A stretch of 64,000 nucleotides of DNA, from the NCBI GenBank assembly GCA_037349105.1, contig JAYJMM010000081.1, positions 1,860,001 to 1,924,000 on the forward strand. The letters are read 5' to 3'. How positions within the stretch are numbered: the first letter of the stretch is position 1; the number at the start of each line of letters is the position of its first letter. The notes beneath the pieces were generated by a model. It was given only the letters and a program-made list of their open reading frames with translations. It ran no database searches and was not told the DNA's origin. The position numbers and the translations under genes are program-made. Of this stretch, positions 12,301 through 21,104 are shown piece by piece. This DNA comes from Limnomonas spitsbergensis (Eukaryota > Chlorophyta > Chlorophyceae > Chlamydomonadales).

Positions 12301-15300
12301 CATAGACCTATCACGGCAATCTGATGAGCCATGTTAAGCAAGGAGGCGCGTTAAAAAGGCCCAGGACAGGCCGGAGTTGACGGGGGAGCACTGCGGGGGA
12401 GAGGGCACAGGGGTCTAGCATGGGGTCTAGCATGGGGTCTAGCATCGATCCACACAGAAATCTGATGAGGAATTTCAAGCGAGGCTTCTGGCTACTCACA
12501 AAGTACTACAAGGGAGCCCCCCCTCTCTACGCACAAATTTCTATAAGGGGGCCCCCCCTGGCCACTCACAAATTACTAAAAAGAAGCACCTCCAGGTTAC
12601 TCACAACGTACGATAAGGAAGTCCCCCTGGCTACCGTTACTCACAATGTAATAAAAGAAAGCCCACCACCCGACGACTCACAACGTACTACTGAGGATCC
12701 CCGCCAGGCTCCTCACAACGTACTGAAAGAAAGCCCCCGCCAGGCTCCTCACAACGTACTAAAAGGAAGCCCCCGCCAGGCTACTCACAACGTACTACTA
12801 AGGATCCCCGCCAGGCTCCTCACAACGTACTAAAAGGAAGCCCCCGCCAGGCTCCTCACAACCTACTAAAAGGAAGCACCCGCCAGGCTTCTCACAACCT
12901 ACTAAAAGGAAGCCCCCGCCAGGCTCCTCACAACGTACTAAAAGGAAGCCCCCGCCAGGCTACTCACAACGTACTAAAAGGAAGCCCCCAATGTACTAAA
13001 AGGAAGCCCCCGCCAGGCTCCTCAAAACGTACTGAAAGGAAGCCCCCGCCAGGCTCCTCAAAACGGACTAAAAGGAAGCCCCCGCCAGGCTCCTCACAAC
13101 GTACTAAAAGGAACCCCCGCCAGGCTCCTCACTACGTACTAAAAGGAAGCCCCCGCCAGGCTCCTCACAACGTACTAAAAGGAAGCCCCCGCCAGGCTCC
13201 TCACAACGTACTAATAGGAAGCCCCCGCCAGGCCACTCACAACGTACTAAAAGGAAGCCCCCGCCAGGCTACTCACAACGTACTAAAAGGAAGCCCCCGC
13301 CAGGCTACTCACAACGCACTAAAAGGAAGCCCCCGCCAGGCTCCTCACAACGTACTAAAAGGAAGCCCCCGCCAGGCTACTCACAACGTACTAAAAGGAA
13401 GCCCCCAACGTACTGAAAGGAAGCCCCCGCCAGGCTCCTCACAACGTACTGAAAGGAAGCCCCCACCAGGCTCCTCACAACGTACTGAAAGGAAGCCCCC
13501 GCCAGGCTCCTCAAAACGGACTAAAAGGAAGCCCCCGCCAGGCTCCTCACAACGTACTAAAAGGAACCCCCGCCAGGCTCCTCACTACGTACTAAAAGGA
13601 AGCCCCCGCCAGGCTCCTCACAACGTACTAAAAGGAAGCCCCCGCCAGGCTCCTCACAACGTACTAATAGGAAGCCCCCGCCAGGCCACTCACAACGTAC
13701 TAAAAGGAAGCCCCCGCCAGGCTACTCACAACGTACTAAAAGGAAGCCCCCGCCAGGCTACTCACAACGCACTAAAAGGAAGCCCCCGCCAGGCTCCTCA
13801 CAACGTACTAAAAGGAAGCCCCCGCCAGGCTACTCACAACGTACTAAAAGGAAGCCCCCAACGTACTGAAAGGAAGCCCCCGCCAGGCTCCTCACAACGT
13901 ACTGAAAGGAAGCCCCCACCAGGCTCCTCACAACGTACTTTAAGGAAGCCCCCGCCAGGCTCCTCACAACGTACTAAAAGGAAGCCCCCGCCAGGATCCT
14001 CACAACGTACTAAAAGTGAGCCCCCGCCAGGCTCCTCACAACGTACTAAAAGGAAGCCCCCGCCAGGCTCCTCACAACGTACTAAAAGGAAGCCCCCGCC
14101 AGGCTACTCACAACGCACTAAAAGGAAGCCCCCGCCAGGCTCCTCACAACGTACTAAAAGGAAGCCCCCGCCAGGCTACTCACAACGTACTAAAAGGAAG
14201 CCCCCAACGTACTGAAAGGAAGCCCCCGCCAGGCTCCTCACAACGTACTGAAAGGAAGCCCCCACCAGGCTCCTCACAACGTACTTTAAGGAAGCCCCCG
14301 CCAGGCTCCTCACAACGTACTAAAAGGAAGCCCCCGCCAGGATCCTCACAACGTACTAAAAGTGAGCCCCCGCCAGGCTCCTCACAACGTACTAAAAGGA
14401 AGCCCCCGCCAGGCTCCTCACAACGTACTAAAAGGAAGCCCCCGCCAGGCTACTCACAACGCACTAAAAGGAAGCCCCCGCCAGGCTCCTCACAACGTAC
14501 TAAAAGGAAGCCCCCGCCAGGCTACTCACAACGTACTAAAAGGAAGCCCCCAATGTACTAAAAGGAAGCCCCCGCCAGGCTCCTCACAACGTACTGAAAG
14601 GAAGCCCCCGCCAGGCTCCTCAAAACGGACTAAAAGGAAGCCCCCGCCAGGCTCCTCACAACGTACTAAAAGGAACCCCCGCCAGGCTCCTCACTACGTA
14701 CTAAAAGGAAGCCCCCGCCAGGCTCCTCACAACGTACTAAAAGGAAGCCCCGCCAGGCTACTCACAATGTACTAAAAGGAAGCCCCCGCCAGGCTACTCA
14801 CAACGTACTAATAGGAAGCCCCTGCCAGGCTACTCACAACGTACTAAAAGGAAGCCCCGCCAGGCTACTCACAACGTACTAAAAGGAAGCCCCCGCCAGG
14901 CTCCTCACAACCTACTAAAAGGAAGCCCCCGCCAGGCTACTCACAACGTACTAAAAGGAAGCCCCCGCCAGGCTACTCACAACGTACTAAAAGGAAGCCC
15001 CCGCCAGGCTACTCACAACGTACTAAAAGGAAGCCCCCGCCAGGCTCCTCACAACGTACTAAAAGGAAGCCCCGCCAGGCTCCTCACAACGTACTAAAAG
15101 GAAGCCCCCGCCAGGCTCCTCACAACGTACTAAAAGGAAGCCCCCGCCAGGCTACTCACAACGTACTAAAAGGAAGCCCCCGCCAGGCTCCTCACAACGT
15201 ACTAAAAGGAAGCCCCCGCCAGGCTCCTCACAACGTACTAAAAGGAAGCCCCCGCCAGGCTCCTCACAACGTACTAAAAGGAAGCCCCCGCCAGGCTACT

Positions 15301-18300
15301 CACAACGTAATAAAAGGAAGCCCCCAACGTACTAAAAGGAAGCCCCCGCCAGGCTCTTCACATCGTACTAAAAGGAAGCCCCCGCCAGGCTCCTCACAAC
15401 GTACTTTAAGGAAGCCCCCGCCAGGCTCCTCACAACGTACTAAAAGGAAGCCCCCGCCAGGCTACTCACAATGTCCTAATAGGAAGCCCCCGCCAGGCTC
15501 CTCACAACGTACTAAAAGGAAGCCCCCGCCAGGCTCCTCACAACGTACTAAAAGGAAGCCCCCGCCAGGCTACTCACAACGTACTAAAAGGAAGCCCCCG
15601 CCAGGCTCCTCACAACGTACTAAAAGGAAGCCCCCGCCAGGCTACTCACAACGTACTAAAAGGAAGCCCCCAACGTACTAATAGGAGGCCCCCGCCAGGC
15701 TACTCACAACGTACTGAAAGGAAGCCCCCGCCAGGCTCCTCACAACGTACTAAAAGGAAGCCCCCGCCAGGCTCCTCACAACGTACTAAAAGGAAGCCCC
15801 CGCCAGGATCCTCACAACGTACTAAAAGGAAGCCCCCGCCAGGCTCCTCACAACGTACTAAAAGGAAGCCCCCGCCAGGCTCCTCACAACGTACTAAAAG
15901 GAAGCCCCCGCCAGGCTCCTCACAACGTACTAAAAGGAAGCCCCCGCCAGGCTCCTCACAACGTACTAAAAGGAACCCCCGCCAGGCTCCTCACTACGTA
16001 CTAAAAGGAAGCCCCCGCCAGGCTCCTCACAACGTACTAAAAGGAAGCCCCGCCAGGCTACTCACAATGTACTAAAAGGAAGCCCCCGCCAGGCTACTCA
16101 CAACGTACTAATAGGAAGCCCCTGCCAGGCTACTCACAACGTACTAAAAGGAAGCCCCGCCAGGCTACTCACAACGTACTAAAAGGAAGCCCCCGCCAGG
16201 CTCCTCACAACCTACTAAAAGGAAGCCCCCGCCAGGCTACTCACAACGTACTAAAAGGAAGCCCCCGCCAGGCTACTCACAACGTACTAAAAGGAAGCCC
16301 CCGCCAGGCTACTCACAACGTACTAAAAGGAAGCCCCCGCCAGGCTCCTCACAACGTACTAAAAGGAAGCCCCGCCAGGCTCCTCACAACGTACTAAAAG
16401 GAAGCCCCCGCCAGGCTCCTCACAACGTACTAAAAGGAAGCCCCCGCCAGGCTACTCACAACGTACTAAAAGGAAGCCCCCGCCAGGCTCCTCACAACGT
16501 ACTAAAAGGAAGCCCCCGCCAGGCTCCTCACAACGTACTAAAAGGAAGCCCCCGCCAGGCTCCTCACAACGTACTAAAAGGAAGCCCCCGCCAGGCTACT
16601 CACAACGTAATAAAAGGAAGCCCCCAACGTACTAAAAGGAAGCCCCCGCCAGGCTCTTCACATCGTACTAAAAGGAAGCCCCCGCCAGGCTCCTCACAAC
16701 GTACTTTAAGGAAGCCCCCGCCAGGCTCCTCACAACGTACTAAAAGGAAGCCCCCGCCAGGCTACTCACAATGTCCTAATAGGAAGCCCCCGCCAGGCTC
16801 CTCACAACGTACTAAAAGGAAGCCCCCGCCAGGCTCCTCACAACGTACTAAAAGGAAGCCCCCGCCAGGCTACTCACAACGTACTAAAAGGAAGCCCCCG
16901 CCAGGCTCCTCACAACGTACTAAAAGGAAGCCCCCGCCAGGCTACTCACAACGTACTAAAAGGAAGCCCCCAACGTACTAATAGGAGGCCCCCGCCAGGC
17001 TACTCACAACGTACTGAAAGGAAGCCCCCGCCAGGCTCCTCACAACGTACTAAAAGGAAGCCCCCGCCAGGCTCCTCACAACGTACTAAAAGGAAGCCCC
17101 CGCCAGGATCCTCACAACGTACTAAAAGGAAGCCCCCGCCAGGCTCCTCACAACGTACTAAAAGGAAGCCCCCGCCAGGCTCCTCACAACGTACTAAAAG
17201 GAAGCCCCCGCCAGGCTCCTCACAACGTACTAAAAGGAAGCCCCCGCCAGGCTACTCACAACTTACTAAAAGGAAGCCCCCGCCAGGCTCCTCACAACGT
17301 ACTAAAAGGAAGCCCCCGCCAGGCTCCTCACAACGTACTAAAAGGAAGCCCCCGCCAGGCTCCTCACAACGTACTAAAAGGAAGCCCCCGCCAGGCTCCT
17401 CACAACGTACTAAAAGGAAGCCCCCGCCAGGCTACTCACAACGTACTAAAAGGAAGCCCCCGCCAGGCTCCTCACAACGTACTAAAAGGAAGCCCTGCCA
17501 GGCTCCTCACAACGTACTAAAAGGAAGCCCCCGCCAGGCTCTTCACAACGTACTAAAAGGAAGCCCCCGCCAGGCTCCTCACAACGTACTAAAAGGAAGC
17601 CCCCGCCAGGCTCCTCACAACGTACTAAAAGGAAGCCCCCGCCAGGCTACTCACAACATATTCCAGGAAGTTGGGCACTCTAAGGGAGCACAGGCTGCGT
17701 AGGGCCAGACCCCTCACGGTCGGATCTTGGTCGCAACAGTCCTTGTGGAGCTGAGAGGCGGAGAGGAAGTGTGGAGAGTTAGTGTGGAGGGTGAGGTGCA
17801 CGGTAAATGAAAAAACATGACAAATGAAAAGAATGTCAGCATCGGATACATTCTAAGGACATCGAGGCAGGCGATTGGAGAGAGGAGCACCCCGCAAGGC
17901 CACCTCAATCTTCACAACCCCACATCAGAAATGCACACCATTGAAACTGAATGTTTTCCTAGAGTTGATGCGCTTGATAGCCCAGCAAATGGTTTCGCTG
18001 CGTACATTGGCAGGAGGATAGGTTCTGATGACACTGATGTAGCTCCAGCAGAGGTTTCAATGCACTCGATGGTTCGGTAAGGCACTTTCTCTCAGGGACG
18101 ATGCACTTTCTGGCCATGGGAGGCAGCTGTGATCTTCGGTCAGACAACTTAAGCCGGAGACCTGCAGGTCCATTCAGATGGCAGGCCCCCCAGCACGTGT
18201 AGTGCTGAAGCTTGAAAATGCTGATGATAGCAATGCTGATGCTGATGCTGATGCTGGACAAACATGAGCCCTCATCGCCCTTGGGGACGGATGTGATGCC

Positions 18301-20809
18301 TGCCCTCCAGCTGGGGCCGAGGACCTAGGGGTCAGTTCAGATGGCAGGTCCCCCAGCACGTGTAGTGCTGGGGCTTGAAAATGCTGATGATGGCAATGCT
18401 GATGCTGATGCTGATGCTGGACAAACATGAGCCCTCATCGCCCTTGGGGACGGATGTGATGCCTGCCCTCCAGCTGGGGCCGAGGACCTAGGGGTCAGTT
18501 CAGACGGCAGGCCCCCCAGCACGTGTAGTGCTGGGGCTTGAAAATGCTGATGATGGCAATGCAGATGCTGATGCTGATGCTGGACAAACATGAGCCCTCA
18601 TCGCCCTTGGGGACGGATGTGATGCCTGCCCTCCAGCTGGGGCCGAGGACCTAGGGGTCAGTTCAGATGGCAGGTCCCCCAGCACTAGACGTGCTGGGGC
18701 TTGAAAATGCTGATGATGGCAATGCTGATGCTGATGCTGATGCTGGACAAACATGAGCCCTCATCGCCCTTGGGGACGGATGTGATGCCTGGCCCTCCAG
18801 CTGGGGCCGAGGACCTAGGGGTCAGTTCAGACGGCAGGCCCCCCAGCACTAGACTTGCTGGGGCTTGAAAATGCTGATGATGGCAATGCTGATGCTGATG
18901 CTGGACAAACATGAGCCCTCATCGCCCTTGGGGACGGATGTGATGCCTGGCCCTCCAGCTGGGGCCGAGGACCTAGGGGTCAGTTCAGATGGCAGGCCCC
19001 CCAGCACGTGTAGTGCTGGGGCTTGAAAATGCTGATGATGGCAATGCTGATGCTGATGCTGATGCTGGACAAACATGAGCCCTCATCGCCCTTGGGGACG
19101 GATGTGATGCCTGGCCCTCCAGCTGGGGCCGAGGACCTAGAGGTCAGTTCAGACGGCAGGCCCCCCAGCACTAGACTTGCTGGGGCTTGAAATGCTGATG
19201 ATGGCAATGCTGATGCTGATGCTGATGCTGGACAAACATAAGCCTTCATCGCCCTTGGGGACGGATGTGATGCCTGCCCTCCAGCTGGGGCCGAGGACCT
19301 AGAGGTCAGTTCAGACGGCAGGCCCCCCAGCACTAGACTTGCTGGGGCTTTGAAATGATGGCAAAACATACGCCTTCATCGCCCTTGGGGGCAGATGATT
19401 CTAGAAGCTACCTACGAACCCTTATTTCAATAAATGAACTGTAGTATGGGGTTTAGGGCTAGTAACGGATGCAGAGGGGCCATCGTTGCTATCAGAGGAA
19501 TCTCTTAAGATGTGATGCCTGGCCCTTCAGCCGAGGACCTTGGAAATGCCGATGCTGGATGAATATCAGTCATCATCGCCCTTGGGGACAGATGTGATGC
19601 CTGGCCCTCCAGCAGGAGTTGATGAGCCGAGGGCCTAGGGGTCAGTTCAGATGGCAAGCCACCATGCTGAACAGGGTATAGGGTGGCTGTTAAGCATAGG
19701 GATGGCAAGCCATCCTATACCCTGGGTTAAAGCATAGGGATGGCAAGCCATCCTATACCCTGGGTTAAGCATAGGGATGGCAAGCCATCCTATACCCTGG
19801 GTTAAGCATAGGGATGGCCCGCAGGGCTACAGGGAGGCTGGCACATGCTCATGTTGGTAAGGAAGAAGTCTACGCCGCCTTTGGCGCGGCGCCTTTGGCG
19901 CACGAGAATTACGGAGAGTGCAGCGTGGGGGAACATGCTGTTCCTGATGATTAAGTGTGAACTGAACACGCATCAGGACACACTTCAATTACTGATGCGT
20001 GTTCAAAGGTTTGCCAAACTTTCATACAGCGCTGCATGCCTGTCTTTCATAATGAGGTGCGAGCCTTGCTTGCAGCCAACAACACAGGCCACAGAGTCAC
20101 AGATTACTTAAGAGATACAAAATGTAGATCTTCACTCGGGAAGAGTGCTTGCATGAAGTGAGGCCTAGACCTGTGAGCCTGGGGCCCTAACTCAGATAAT
20201 TTGCAAGGGCAGTGATGTTTCTGGTTCAGCTACATCCCGTCCTGCGGGTATGAGGATTTGTTGCAACATGTCATGTTAACAGGGCCACCAGCCGGAGGAA
20301 GATCAAGGTTGGGTCTCCATCAGTCCTCTGGTGGTCACCCGGTAGCCCAATGAAGGTGGTCAGATTTGCATGCGGACATCAAAAGTGGCAGGCCCCCAAA
20401 GGTGGTTTGATACGCACAGCTAACATCAATAGTGCCCAGCCCTCAAAGGTGGTTTGGTGCTCAAAACAAGAACACTGGGGTGGGTCCGGGAGCACGGCTC
20501 ACTCGAGGCCAGGCTGACCTGATTGATGGCGAGAAGCGCGAGGTCCGGAATCTGTGTGGCGTAGTGCGTGATGTAGAGGTAGAGCATCTTTTTGAGGATG
20601 AGGTCGCCTGGGCTGAGGTTCGCGCAGCTAATCATGACTGGGAATAGGCTGCTCATGTCCATGCCCATGGACACCAAGGAGACGATCTTTCTGAAGACCT
20701 CACGCTTGGCGGAGCTGAGCTCCTTGGGCGTGCGCTTGCCCAGTGTCAGCAAGCTCTGCAAGGAGGTCTGCAGGTCCGCGATCTCGCCGCGAGGCTTGGG
20801 TCCCACCAT
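307..20809 (-). CDS. AP4B: AP-4 adaptor complex subunit beta (beta-4 adaptin), 16 exons, 3' end beyond left edge
   Basis: Large subunit of AP-4, the heterotetramer that sorts cargo into trans-Golgi vesicles. Exons (minus, 5' to 3'): 20809-20519, 17750-17655, 12177-12066, 10802-10720, 10544-10515, 10004-9939, 8892-8701, 7660-7538, 6166-5975, 5330-5205, 4870-4766, 3854-3765, 2883-2774, 1898-1787, 1527-1422, 797-307. They sum to 2325 nt = 775 codons with all phases consistent. I read beta-4-type signatures along the HEAT/ARM trunk: LKKMLYLYITHYA (exon 1), VRGLALRSLCSLRVPN (exon 2), YVRRTAVMGVLKIYHIDPS (exon 3), DAQVLANCL (exon 4), LINRIK/DFSDWSQCQVLEL (exons 6-7), ALLWIIGQFGQHIQ (exon 11), DVHDRALLYYR (exon 13), EFNSLSVVFQ (exon 15). 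GVLKIYHI and LINRIK point to AP-4 rather than AP-1/2/3. Exon 16 is a Gly/Gln-rich hinge with LLDLGDLLG and LLDLSDLLGG, then the ear start ending LELRLNPK at a GTGAGA donor; the remaining ear lies left of the window. The start is the first ATG, before GEIADL. The 10-codon exon 5 is the least certain. Confidence 0.9.
1010..1150. repeat. 30-bp minisatellite, about 4 copies, in AP-4 beta intron 15
   Basis: G-rich units built on GCGGGGAGAGCGGGAGGCAG followed by GGACGGAGGG, four nearly identical in a row. The rest of the intron (798-1421) carries a degenerate copy of the exon-15 3' edge and its donor near 1270-1315. Confidence 0.85.
1575..1786 (-). repeat. Downstream copies of AP-4 beta exon-14 3' edge
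   Basis: The real exon 14 ends at 1787 with donor GTGAGC. Its last about 45 nt (region encoding TDAIKDTIF) recur twice downstream in transcript order, near 1703-1745 with GTGAGA after it and near 1590-1630. These look like tandem duplications of the junction that then diverged. Confidence 0.75.
2165..2770. repeat. 36-38-bp minisatellite in AP-4 beta intron 13
   Basis: About 15 units made of CCCCTCCACCCCCACTCAC alternating with TACTATACAACCACTTA variants, ending against the exon-13 donor at 2773. On the minus strand each unit reads through GTGAGTGGGGG, a donor-like string next to the true GTGTGGGG donor. Long frames here on both strands are repeat artefacts. Confidence 0.85.
3100..3520. repeat. 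Degenerate GCATGG-rich tandem repeat in AP-4 beta intron 12
   Basis: Many units of the form GCATGGCCGCATGGCGATGAG with 9-, 18- and 27-bp spacings. All-frame openness comes from the repeat and I see no gene. Confidence 0.75.
3555..3764 (-). repeat. Two downstream 98-bp copies of AP-4 beta exon-12 3' edge
   Basis: The real donor is at 3764/3763 after CTGGCACGCAG. The motif CATGCCAGCTGTCAGCATC (plus strand) with its CTCACCTG donor context recurs near 3667-3690 and 3577-3600, together with about 70 bp of intron. Two near-identical 98-bp units follow the real one. Confidence 0.85.
4020..4505. repeat. GGGCAGGGCAGA minisatellite in AP-4 beta intron 11
   Basis: About 480 bp of 14-15-bp units (GGGCAGGGCAGAG and GGGTAGGGCAGAG). 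This explains the long proline/leucine-rich frames on the minus strand and contains no gene. Confidence 0.9.
4940..5160 (-). repeat. Exon-edge copies of AP-4 beta exons 10 and 11
   Basis: Between exon 11 (4870) and exon 10 (5205) lies a copy of the exon-11 acceptor edge at 4972-4997 (GATCTGAGCCAGACAGACC on plus) and a copy of the exon-10 3' edge at about 5100-5142 (ATCTGGGTATCTACGCAGAA). Confidence 0.75.
5670..5975 (-). repeat. Copies of AP-4 beta exon-9 3' edge and donor
   Basis: The plus-strand string AGAGCCTCTCACCG, the inverse of the donor CGGTGAGAGGCTCT at the true exon-9 end (5975), recurs near 5835 and 5683, separated by G-rich tracts. Each copy keeps a GTGAGAGG donor. Confidence 0.75.
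6180..6600 (-). repeat. Five to six upstream copies of AP-4 beta exon-9 acceptor edge
   Basis: The true exon 9 starts at 6166 with CTGTACAG then GAGTACCAGACGTTCTACTG. Close matches to this acceptor-plus-exon string recur near 6220, 6290, 6375, 6440 and 6530, each 70-85 bp apart and each with a TACAG acceptor. A more distant match lies at 7105-7130. Confidence 0.85.
6715..7095. repeat. 18-bp ACAGCTGTAACAACAGCG minisatellite
   Basis: About 20 units in AP-4 beta intron 8, internally palindromic (ACAGCTGT). The threonine/alanine-rich frames on both strands are artefacts of this repeat. Confidence 0.85.
7225..7537 (-). repeat. Copies of AP-4 beta exon-8 3' edge
   Basis: The exon-8 3' end (plus strand CTCAAACACGGTGGGCGCAC, CACGCTGCAGTAGCAACA, GCGTGGCTGAGC) is repeated downstream near 7360-7412 and 7238-7290 with strong identity, plus a short fragment near 7448. 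The copies extend about 60 nt into the exon. Confidence 0.85.
7740..7990 (-). repeat. Two upstream 158-160-bp copies of AP-4 beta exon-8 acceptor edge
   Basis: The acceptor and first about 75 nt of exon 8 (plus strand TAGGTGGTCGAAGGTTCCTC through GCTCCAGAACCT) are repeated near 7750-7822 and 7910-7981 with almost no change. The copies keep the reading frame over the duplicated exon part. Confidence 0.9.
8100..8700 (-). repeat. Five degenerate downstream copies of AP-4 beta exon-7 3' edge
   Basis: The real exon 7 ends at 8701 (codons for THQQ) with donor GTGAGG. Copies of CACCTGCTGGTGCGTC and TGAGGTGCAGGAAGGC lie near 8580-8625, 8460-8505, 8345-8385, 8280-8330 and, weaker, 8145, at about 120-bp spacing. 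All but the weakest retain a CTCACCTG donor context. Confidence 0.85.
8935..9150 (-). repeat. Two upstream copies of AP-4 beta exon-7 acceptor edge
   Basis: The true acceptor is at 8893. The first about 45 nt of exon 7, encoding DWSQCQVLEL, recur near 8965-9020 and 9085-9140, separated by G-rich tracts, with CCTGCGG or CGTACAGG at the acceptor position. Confidence 0.85.
9225..9310. repeat. Telomere-like TTTAGGG/TTCAGGG tract
   Basis: Degenerate TTTAGGG-type heptamers inside AP-4 beta intron 6. It is followed at 9340-9560 by three copies of TTACCTGGAACGATAC, which on minus keep a GTAAGG or GTAAAG donor-like end but match no missing part of AP-4 beta. Confidence 0.6.
9590..9935 (-). repeat. 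65-bp repeats and a second copy of the exon-6 3' half
   Basis: Four units of about 65 bp (AACCCCAACCCTTCAAACCT, CACACATGTGCCGTTGTGTA) lie downstream of exon 6. At 9823-9866 there is a copy of the exon-6 3' end encoding LIYYLINRIK with the same GTGTGG donor. It lacks the acceptor half, so I treat 10004-9939 (LIYSLINRIK) as the real exon. Confidence 0.7.
10015..10340 (-). repeat. Two upstream copies of AP-4 beta exon-6 acceptor edge (about 120-bp unit)
   Basis: Copies at about 10088-10135 and 10206-10253 repeat GGATCAG then GTGGAGGAT-TCAAGGTCAT. Each is preceded by a variant of the exon-5-like string encoding RVA-(E/D)-SQ. One of the copies has GAT-TAG in frame, so they cannot replace the real exon. 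Confidence 0.75.
10555..10700 (-). repeat. Upstream copy of AP-4 beta exon 5 region
   Basis: The 10515-10544 exon-5 region and its surroundings (GCCACCCTGACCTCATTAA, CAATGAGAAACA, CATATCCCCGTGCATCCACA) occur again at about 10595-10710, a 115-bp duplication just before the exon-4 donor. Confidence 0.75.
10800..11420. repeat. Long degenerate telomere-like tract in AP-4 beta intron 3
   Basis: Dozens of variants of TTTAGGG, TTCAGGG and TTAAGGG on the plus strand, mixed with copies of the exon-4 start edge (CATCCCTGAAGCACGGG near 10965, 11000 and 11060). Too degenerate for a functional telomere, but clearly of that type. Confidence 0.7.
11530..11990. repeat. Interspersed about 120-bp repeat with GACATCTGG hairpins
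   Basis: GGTTTGGTCC-TCGACC, TTGTGGACAA and GACATCTGG-CA-CCAGATGTC strings recur near 11540-11605, 11665-11735, 11838-11925 and 11960-11985. Two instances (11583 and 11963) are near-perfect 9-bp-arm palindromes. Confidence 0.65.
12182..12420 (-). repeat. Two upstream copies of AP-4 beta exon-3 acceptor edge
   Basis: The true exon 3 starts at 12177 (CCCCGCAG then TGCTCCCCCGTCAACTCCGG). The same string occurs at about 12370-12403 (nearly identical) and a diverged form at 12246-12282, each with flanking AGGGGTCTAGCATGG or AGGGGTCTTGCATAG sequence. Confidence 0.85.
12560..17654 (-). repeat. About 5-kb 36-bp minisatellite filling AP-4 beta intron 2; every unit carries donor- and acceptor-like splice sites
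   Basis: Roughly 140 tandem units. In transcript (minus) sense a unit reads TTTTAG-TACGTT-GTGAGTAGCC-TGGCGGGGGCTTCC; the donor core is GTGAGT or GTGAGG. The array abuts exon 2, whose own end is TATGTT followed by GTGAGTAGCCTGGCGGGGGC, so the unit matches the exon-2/intron-2 junction. Variants include 35-bp units, short 20-bp units (AAGCCCCCAACGTACT on plus) and point changes. Units near 12560-12700 are the most degenerate. No spacers are present. A 1.3-kb block is itself duplicated (see separate entry). Open frames here such as RKPPPGSSQRTK repeats on plus result from 36 being a multiple of 3. Confidence 0.97.
14670..17255. repeat. 1.3-kb higher-order tandem duplication inside the 36-bp array
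   Basis: Rare variant units occur in the same order 1300 bp apart: AGGAACCCCC with TCACTACGTA at 14671 and 15971, CTCTTCACATCG at about 15355 and 16655, ATGTCCTAATAGG at about 15471 and 16771. This marks a block of about 36 units copied as one piece. Shorter 350-450-bp blocks repeat around 13404, 13854 and 14204. Confidence 0.85.
18160..19375. repeat. 163-bp tandem repeat, about 7 copies, in AP-4 beta intron 1
   Basis: Units contain GGCAGGCCCCCCAGCAC, TGATGCTGATGCTGATGCTG, CATCGCCCTTGGGGACGGAT and CCGAGGACCTAGGGGTCAGT. The periodic 75-84-codon minus frames are repeat artefacts. Unlike other arrays here, the unit shows no obvious match to exon 1 or exon 2 edges. Confidence 0.9.
19655..19825. 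repeat. 37-bp repeat with GGATGGC-AA-GCCATCC hairpin, 3-4 copies
   Basis: AGCATAGGGATGGCAAGCCATCCTATACCCTGGGTT units, the inner part being a 7-bp-arm palindrome extended by CATAG/CTATAC. In AP-4 beta intron 1. The rest of 19830-20518 shows nothing I can name. Confidence 0.8.
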
Positions 20810-21104
20810 TCGACCAGCTGGTTTCCAAATCCGGGGCGCACAGGCTAACTTCCTGACTCTGATATCTTGCTGGGATATTATATAGGTCGTGTTCGTGTCA
20901 CGAAGAAGAGACAGAGAGGTTGAGTAGAGGATTTGGTCGCTTGGATCTCGAGATGCCCGAACGCGAACGTGTCCAGGCGTTCACATTCCAACCATCGCCC
21001 GGCTTCTTCTTCTTGTCGTAGGCTGACACAGATCTGGTCATTCAGTGAACGCACCCCTATCATTTCGCCGCAGCTCACCACCTAGTTTCCAATTGTAACT
21101 CAAC
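20810..21104. promoter_or_regulatory. Divergent promoter region between AP-4 beta and the CobW gene
   Basis: The two start codons (20809 minus, 21105 plus) are 295 bp apart with no repeats between, so the segment must hold both 5'UTRs and core promoters. A TATATAGG string lies at about 20879-20886 on plus, a possible TATA element at an unusual distance (about 220 bp) from the CobW ATG. No other element is certain. Confidence 0.6.

Noticed and set aside
14016..14775. Plus-strand frames of 137-181 codons with RKPPPGSSQRTK repeats
   Set aside because: Produced by a 36-bp repeat that is a multiple of three; on the antisense strand of AP-4 beta intron 2.
12560..17654. CRISPR array (36-bp direct repeats)
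   Set aside because: Units are contiguous with no unique spacers, lie inside a eukaryotic intron and have no cas genes nearby.
18174..19369. Series of 75-129-codon minus frames (MFVQHQHQHQH)
   Set aside because: 163-bp repeat in AP-4 beta intron 1; frames shift between units.
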